From Streptomyces sp. AC512_CC834 (GTDB lineage Bacteria; Actinomycetota; Actinomycetes; Streptomycetales; Streptomycetaceae), in NCBI RefSeq assembly GCF_019049325.1, contig NZ_JAGMUO010000123.1, forward strand, positions 1 to 64,000: a stretch of DNA of 64,000 nucleotides, read 5' to 3'. Below, piece after piece: positions 59,411-64,000 of this stretch (position 1 is its first letter; each line of letters begins with the position of its first letter). The translations under genes were made by a program, and so were the position numbers. Below the pieces are notes generated by a model. It had not been told where the DNA came from. It ran no database searches and saw only the letters and a program-made list of their open reading frames with translations.

Positions 59411-59940
59411 GATTCCCCCAGGCGGCTCCCGCCGAGTTCCACCTCGAAGGGCTCCGAGCAGTGCGGGCACTCCACGGCCGCCCGGGTGTGCCCCTCCGCG
59501 TTGATCTGACGGTAGAAGTCCTGGAGGAACGCCAGGTCGGAGGCGAACATGTTCTCCACGACCCCGTCGTGCACCATCGCCAGCGTGCCCAGCCGGGTGA
59601 TGACCCGGCCGAGCAGCACCACCGACAGGTACGCCGGGTTCTCCTGCACCCGCACGTCGCGCAGCGGGATCAGTTCGTCCCGTGCCGTCGACAGGCGCAT
59701 CACGCCGTCCCGGTGCACCGTGCCCGAATCGTCGACGTAGCCGCGCGGCAGCTCGAAGGGGAACTCGGTCCGCAGCTCCTGCCGCGGCGACGTGTCGACG
59801 GGGGGCCCGGCCGGAGGGCCGGCCGGAGAACCGGCCGGCGCCTCCGTGGGCGCGGCGGCGGGAGCCGAACGGGGGAAGTCCGCTCCCGTCGCCGCGGTCT
59901 GGGATGCCGCGGCGGATGCCTTGGCAGTCGTACGGCGCAT
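59407..59940 (-). CDS. Tail assembly protein with C-terminal zinc ribbon
   Basis: 177 residues. After an Ala/Pro-rich N-terminus, FPFELPRGYVDDSGTVHRDG and MRLSTARDELIPLRDVRVQE lead to LSVVLLGRVITRLGTL and a lone CPHCSEPF (CxxC). It is found between tube and small DUF protein genes in CIS clusters, like the tail chaperone region of Mu-type phages. ATG overlaps the tube stop by one base. Confidence 0.8.
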   Translation of the reverse strand: MRRTTAKASAAASQTAATGADFPRSAPAAAPTEAPAGSPAGPPAGPPVDTSPRQELRTEFPFELPRGYVDDSGTVHRDGVMRLSTARDELIPLRDVRVQENPAYLSVVLLGRVITRLGTLAMVHDGVVENMFASDLAFLQDFYRQINAEGHTRAAVECPHCSEPFEVELGGSRLGES

Positions 59941-60389
59941 TACTCGACGACCAGTTCTTCGAACACGATGGTGATGGTCTCGGTGAGGGCGTTGGTGTCA
60001 CCCGCCTTCAGGGTGCCCGCCACGACCTTGCTGCACCAGGCGTTGCGCAGGTTCCAGCGCTTGACCGGGTTGTCCTCGTAGTCCATCACGATGATCGTGG
60101 CGTTCTTGCGGGCGGTGGCCATCTGACCCCGCATGGAGTCGTTGATCCACTGGGTGAACACGCCCGACTGGCTCATGCCGCGCTCGACCTGGACCGAGCC
60201 GTCCTTGGCGACGCCCGGCATCAGGGTGACGTTGTTGCGTCCGGTCGTGCCCTGGTTCTGCTGGTACTTGATGACGTCCTGCTCGATCTGCAGGTTGCTC
60301 ACCGAGTTGAGGTACTCGACCATCACACCGTCGATCTGAATGCCGAAATTCGGTGCGACGAGTACGTCTTCTGGTTTGGGGAGAGCCAT
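59940..60389 (-). CDS. Inner tube protein (Hcp/gp19-like)
   Basis: 149 residues: NFGIQIDGVMVEYLNSVSNL, QIEQDVIKYQQNQGTTGRNN, and ATARKNATIIVMDYEDNPVK RWNLRNAW, which is the tube monomer of contractile systems (Afp1-like). GTTGRNN is a typical loop. It follows the sheath gene by 67 bases and is presumably the most expressed of the operon with it. Confidence 0.94.
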   Translation of the reverse strand: MALPKPEDVLVAPNFGIQIDGVMVEYLNSVSNLQIEQDVIKYQQNQGTTGRNNVTLMPGVAKDGSVQVERGMSQSGVFTQWINDSMRGQMATARKNATIIVMDYEDNPVKRWNLRNAWCSKVVAGTLKAGDTNALTETITIVFEELVVE

Positions 60390-60456
60390 GAGTTCGCTGT
60401 CCTTCTAGAAGTGTGGGAGCGGCCAGGGGGAAGGCGATCCGATCCGCCTACTCGTC

Positions 60457-62061
60457 CTACTCGTCCAGTTCGCCGCCGCCGCTGGAGAACTGGGCCAGCC
60501 GGAAGACGACGAACTCGGCGGGCTTGACCGGCGCGATGCCGATCTCGCAGACGACCCGGCCGAGGTCGACGGACTCCGGCGGGTTGGTCTCCTCGTCGCA
60601 CTTGACGTAGTAGGCCTGCTCGGGGCTCTGGCCGAAGAGGGCGCCGTTGCGCCACTCGTTGACCAGGAACGCCGAGACGTTGCGGCGGATGCGGGCCCAG
60701 AGGTTGTGGTCGTTCGGCTCGAACACCACCCACTGGGTGCCGATCAGGATCGACTCCTCCAGGTAGTTGAAGTACCGGCGGATGTTCAGGTAGCGCCACG
60801 CCGGGTCGGAGGAGATGGTGCGCGCGCCCCAGACGCGGATGCCGCGGCCGGGAAAGGAGCGGATGCAGTTGACGCCGATCGGGTTGAGCAGGTCCTGCTC
60901 CCCGCGGGTGATCTGCAGCTCCATGTCGATGGCGCCGCGCACGACCTCGTTGGCGGGGGCCTTGTGCACACCGCGCTCGAAGTCGTTGCGGGCCCAGATG
61001 CCGGCGACGTGGCCGCTCGGCGGGACCAGGCGCGACTGGCCGGTGGCCGGGTCGAAGGACTTGATCCAGGGGTAGTACAGGGCCGCGTACTTGGAGTCGT
61101 AGCCGGCCGTCTCCTGGCGCCAGACGCGGATCTGACGGGCGTTCTGGCTGGGCGGCGGGTCGATGATGGCGACGCGGTCGCCCATCAGCTCGCAGTGGGC
61201 TATGAGACCGAGCTGGACGGCCTTGACGGCGTCCATGTCGATCGCACCGCGCTGGTAGGCGGCCATCAGGTCGGGCACCGCGACCATGGAGATCTCGTCG
61301 ATCGCCTCCAGGCCGCCGAAGCCGGTGCGGTCCGAGGAGTCGCCGAGGTACTGGGCCGGGCCGGGGTGCGCGCTGTCGCCCCGGCCGACCGGAACGGCGG
61401 GGGCCGCGGACGGCGGCGCGGGCAGCGCCACGGTCTGGTTCTCCGGCCGGACGAGCTGCGCGGACGGCGCGGCCTCGGTCACGGTGATGAGCTTGGAACG
61501 CTCCTTGACCTGGGTGACGACGTAGGAGCGGTTGCCCTTCTTGGCGCTCACGTCGAAGGTCTCGACCGGCTTCTCGCCGTCCTTGACGATCAGCTTGAAG
61601 CGCTCGGCGGGACCCTCGCCCTCGGGGTCGGCGACCTCGACGGTCAGCGGGCCGCTGTGGCCCTCGCCGGTGGCCGTCACGGCGAACGTGCCGAGCTGCT
61701 TGGGCTCGGCGGGGGACAGCGCCTTGACGGTGCTGCCGGTGACGGCGGCGGGGGCGGCGGCGCCGTCCGCGGCGTCGTGCGTGGCCGCGTCCTCGGCGGA
61801 GCCGCCGACGCGGACGACGTAGGCGGCGGAGCCACCGTTGTTGAAGAACCCGTAGACGGAGTGCGCGAGGTAGTACCCGCCGGTGAAGTCACCGAAGGCC
61901 GCGACGTACTGCGTCCAGTTGGTCACCAGCGTGGGCTCGTTCAGCGGGCCGGTCGGGGCCAGACCGACGAAGGCCGCCACCGAGGTGCCCACTCCCTCGA
62001 TCGGGCGCGAGCCGCTGGCCACCTCCTCGACGTAGACGCCGGGCGACAGGTAGGACGGCAT
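60457..62061 (-). CDS. Contractile sheath protein
   Basis: 534 residues. N-terminus MPSYLSPGVYVEEVASGSRP and VAAFVGLAPTGPLNEP, a variable outer domain (about 95-225), then AIIDPPP, YYPWIKSF, PPSGHVAGIWARNDFERGV, GRGIRVWGARTIS and NIRRYFNYLEESIL...VVFEPND, all core sheath motifs. This is the first gene of the operon, with GAGGAGAG before the ATG. The stop codon lies in a doubled GACGAGTAG. It is divergent from the coiled-coil gene at 62369. Confidence 0.96.
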   Translation of the reverse strand: MPSYLSPGVYVEEVASGSRPIEGVGTSVAAFVGLAPTGPLNEPTLVTNWTQYVAAFGDFTGGYYLAHSVYGFFNNGGSAAYVVRVGGSAEDAATHDAADGAAAPAAVTGSTVKALSPAEPKQLGTFAVTATGEGHSGPLTVEVADPEGEGPAERFKLIVKDGEKPVETFDVSAKKGNRSYVVTQVKERSKLITVTEAAPSAQLVRPENQTVALPAPPSAAPAVPVGRGDSAHPGPAQYLGDSSDRTGFGGLEAIDEISMVAVPDLMAAYQRGAIDMDAVKAVQLGLIAHCELMGDRVAIIDPPPSQNARQIRVWRQETAGYDSKYAALYYPWIKSFDPATGQSRLVPPSGHVAGIWARNDFERGVHKAPANEVVRGAIDMELQITRGEQDLLNPIGVNCIRSFPGRGIRVWGARTISSDPAWRYLNIRRYFNYLEESILIGTQWVVFEPNDHNLWARIRRNVSAFLVNEWRNGALFGQSPEQAYYVKCDEETNPPESVDLGRVVCEIGIAPVKPAEFVVFRLAQFSSGGGELDE

Positions 62062-62368
62062 GCTCTGCTCTCCTCGGGGTACGAGACAGGACGCCCCTCA
62101 GCCTCACGCGCGCGCTGCCTGCGCCGAAACGTCCTTCGGTGCCGGTGTGGGGGCATGTTCCTTGCCCCCGGCCGTGCCCGTTGGGGCAGACTCCCCGTCT
62201 TTCCCTGGTGGTCGGCTGCCGTTTCTCCTCAACATCGTGTGTTGAGTGTCAGTTCGCCAGGATGTCATCTTGCGATCACGCCCGGTCGGGGAACGCGCCG
62301 TCCCGTCTTGCCGGTGGCCGCGGCCTTGCGGGGCGGGGGTGGTGACGGGACGTCAGAAGGGGTTGTCC
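62062..62368. other. Divergent promoter region of CIS operon
   Basis: 307 bases between sheath and coiled-coil genes. No gene seen. TGTGTTGAGTGTCAGTTC near 62238 is comparatively AT-rich and may hold a promoter for the 62369 gene. Confidence 0.45.
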
Positions 62369-64000
62369 GTGTCGGACCGCTTGCACGAATCGCAGACCCG
62401 TCGCACGAATGCCACCGCTCCGGCCCGACAGCACCCGCGGGCGCAGCAGCCCCCCTTGGCCTCCTTGCAGGCCAAGGCGGGAAACCGGGCGGTCACCCTG
62501 GCGATCCAGCGTGCGGCGACCACGCGTGAGCGGCCCGGGACCGGAGCCCAGGAGCAGGCGAGCTCTTCGGCGGCGGCGGTGGACGACATGGCGATCACGC
62601 CGGTGCGGGAGCCCGAGCCCGAGCAGCAGACCGGGGGGAAGGTTCAGGGGGCTCAGGGGGAGGACGCGAAGTCGCCCAAGGAGCTGGCCGTGAAGGCGGT
62701 GGCGGACCGGAAGAAGGACGTCGCGGACGCGTCGCTGGAGCGGTCCAGGGCCGCGGACGTGGTGTGGCAGCAGTCCGGGAAGGCGCTGGAGGCACGCGAG
62801 AAGGCGGCCGGCGCCCGGGCCGACCAGCAGAGGCACACGGGGGTCGCCGAGAAGGCGGAGCGGGACCAGAGAACGGCCGAGACCGAGCAGGAGAGGCACA
62901 CGGGCACCGCCGAGAAGGCGGATGAGGACCAGAAGCAGGCCAAGGCGGCTGGGCAGGAGCGCCGCGAGGCCGTGGAAGCGGCGCGCGGCAAGGCGGTCGA
63001 GGCTCAAAAGAAGGAAGAGAAGTTCACGCAGCAGGCCAACGCGGCTGAGCAGGAGCAGACGAAGGCCGAAGCCGACGTGGTCAAGTTCACGCAGCAGGCC
63101 GAGGAGGCGGAGAAGCAGCAGAAGGCCGCCGAAGAAGACGTGGCCAAGTACACGCAGGAGGCCAAGGAGGCGGAGGAGAAGAAGAAAGAGGCCCAGGCCG
63201 CGGAGAAGCAGAAGGCGGCGGCCGGAGAGAAGGCGCTGCAGCAGGCCGCGAAGGCCGAAGCCGGGGCGGAGGAGCTGACCGGGGCCGACAGCGAGGTGGC
63301 GAAGTGGACCAAGGTCGCGACCGAGGCGCTGGCCAAGGCGGAGAAGGCCGACACCGCCGTGCGGGAGCAGGAGGAGGCGGCCGGCACCGCGAAGAAGTCC
63401 GGGACGACGGCCGGGCTTGACGTGAAGAAGTGGGAGAAGGCCAAGGAAACGGCGCAGCAGCAGGCGACGAATGCCCGAGACGAGGCAGTGCGACTGCTGA
63501 AGGACGCCACTGCGGCGGCGAAGGCGTATGCCCAGGCTCAGGCCGACGTAGCCAACCATGGCAGGGCCGCGGAGCAGGCGCGGACGCGGGCGACGAATGC
63601 CGGCGCAACGGCGGAGGCGCACCGGACGACTGCGACACAGGCGCGGACGGCCGCGAGGGAAGCCGGCGAAGAGGCGGAGAAGCAGGCGGGGGAGGCGACC
63701 GAGGCGCAGGAGCAGGCTGCGACCGCGGCGCGACAGCAGACGGGGGCGGGGACGACCGAGGCCACGGCGAAGACGGCTCACACCGAGGCGAAGACGGTCC
63801 AGGCCGATGCGGAAAAGGCCGAGGCCGACGCGGCGAAGGCGAAGGCCGCGGCTGAGGCCGAGGCGGCGGAGAAGGCGGCCGAGGCGAAGATGACGCCCGC
63901 GGCCAAGGCGAAGAAGGCGGCCAAGGCGGAGAAGGCGGCCAAGGCGAAGAAGACCCCGGAAGCCGCGGAGCAGACGGAAGAGCCGGGGACGTCGGATGCC
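62369..64000 (+). CDS. Coiled-coil protein next to CIS, partial; possible CIS cargo
   Basis: A GTG (62369, AAGGGG upstream) opens a frame of 544 codons to the right edge with no stop. Residues 44-60 read LQAKAGNRAVTLAIQRA, the LQxxAGNRAVxxLIQR-type motif seen at the N-terminus of many proteins linked to injection systems (DUF4157 and toxin-bearing families). From about residue 100 it is a Lys/Glu/Ala/Gln-rich coiled coil (AAEKAERDQRTAETEQERHT, KFTQQAEEAEKQQKAAEEDV), ending here in KKAAKAEKAAKAKK repeats. An opposite 501-codon minus-strand frame is a shadow. A cargo, tape-measure or structural role are all possible. The remainder lies outside. Confidence 0.75.
   Translation, partial: MSDRLHESQTRRTNATAPARQHPRAQQPPLASLQAKAGNRAVTLAIQRAATTRERPGTGAQEQASSSAAAVDDMAITPVREPEPEQQTGGKVQGAQGEDAKSPKELAVKAVADRKKDVADASLERSRAADVVWQQSGKALEAREKAAGARADQQRHTGVAEKAERDQRTAETEQERHTGTAEKADEDQKQAKAAGQERREAVEAARGKAVEAQKKEEKFTQQANAAEQEQTKAEADVVKFTQQAEEAEKQQKAAEEDVAKYTQEAKEAEEKKKEAQAAEKQKAAAGEKALQQAAKAEAGAEELTGADSEVAKWTKVATEALAKAEKADTAVREQEEAAGTAKKSGTTAGLDVKKWEKAKETAQQQATNARDEAVRLLKDATAAAKAYAQAQADVANHGRAAEQARTRATNAGATAEAHRTTATQARTAAREAGEEAEKQAGEATEAQEQAATAARQQTGAGTTEATAKTAHTEAKTVQADAEKAEADAAKAKAAAEAEAAEKAAEAKMTPAAKAKKAAKAEKAAKAKKTPEAAEQTEEPGTSDA

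Noticed and set aside
47729..62061. Prophage
   Set aside because: No capsid, terminase, integrase or lysis genes; sheath, tube, LysM, spike and baseplate in this order fit a contractile injection system.
62276..63781. 501-codon minus-strand frame over the coiled-coil gene
   Set aside because: Leu/Arg/Gly shadow of Lys/Glu/Ala codons; the plus strand has a GTG start, ribosome site and a recognisable motif.

Overview
The window looks like a stretch of a Streptomyces (or close actinomycete) chromosome. GC is very high, GTG starts are common, genes are packed head to tail with GTGA/ATGA overlaps, and the content is typical of the genus: a type I polyketide synthase, LAL regulators, a graspetide operon and a phage-tail-like contractile injection system. 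Nearly every gene here is accessory or specialised. I found no rRNA, tRNA, CRISPR array or replication origin.

1-18.6 kb is the edge of a type I polyketide cluster. A PKS module (docking helix, KS, malonyl-type AT, DH) leaves through the left edge. Divergent from it are a mycofactocin-coupled short-chain dehydrogenase and a flavin reductase. These are followed by an MFS exporter, a SRPBCC protein, an FtsX-type ABC exporter, two large LAL regulators (the first with a TTA codon), a type II thioesterase and two small PqqD-like proteins. 18.7-20.9 kb holds terminators, an orphan operator-like palindrome and a TnpB-related IS605-type gene.

20.9-25.1 kb is a graspetide (ATP-grasp RiPP) locus: precursor, ATP-grasp ligase and methyltransferase, with a divergent regulator and a small DUF6087-like protein. 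25.4-38.6 kb is a mycofactocin locus read right to left: mftA, mftB, mftC, two FadH/OYE flavoenzymes, a FixABCX-like electron-transfer quartet, a second mycofactocin-type SDR, mftF and mftE. No mftD is visible. The locus is rich in in-frame tandem repeats, including a 700-bp Asp/Ala/Pro/Thr tail on MftF and a duplicated start of the ETF-alpha gene. A fatty acid desaturase and an orphan response regulator sit upstream.

40.9-47.4 kb has two small + strand genes, then a tightly overlapped five-gene operon (P-loop kinase, GH3-type acyl-adenylate ligase, SAM methyltransferase, two unrecognised proteins) that looks like an uncharacterised pathway. 47.7-62.1 kb is a contractile injection system: sheath, two tube proteins, LysM protein, VgrG spike, gp25, baseplate J, tail protein I, a 1280-residue disordered protein with more than 20 VQR motifs, and a zinc-ribbon membrane protein. 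Divergent from the sheath, a GTG-started coiled-coil gene runs off the right edge. Its N-terminus carries an AGNRAV...IQR motif and it may be a cargo or accessory protein of the system.
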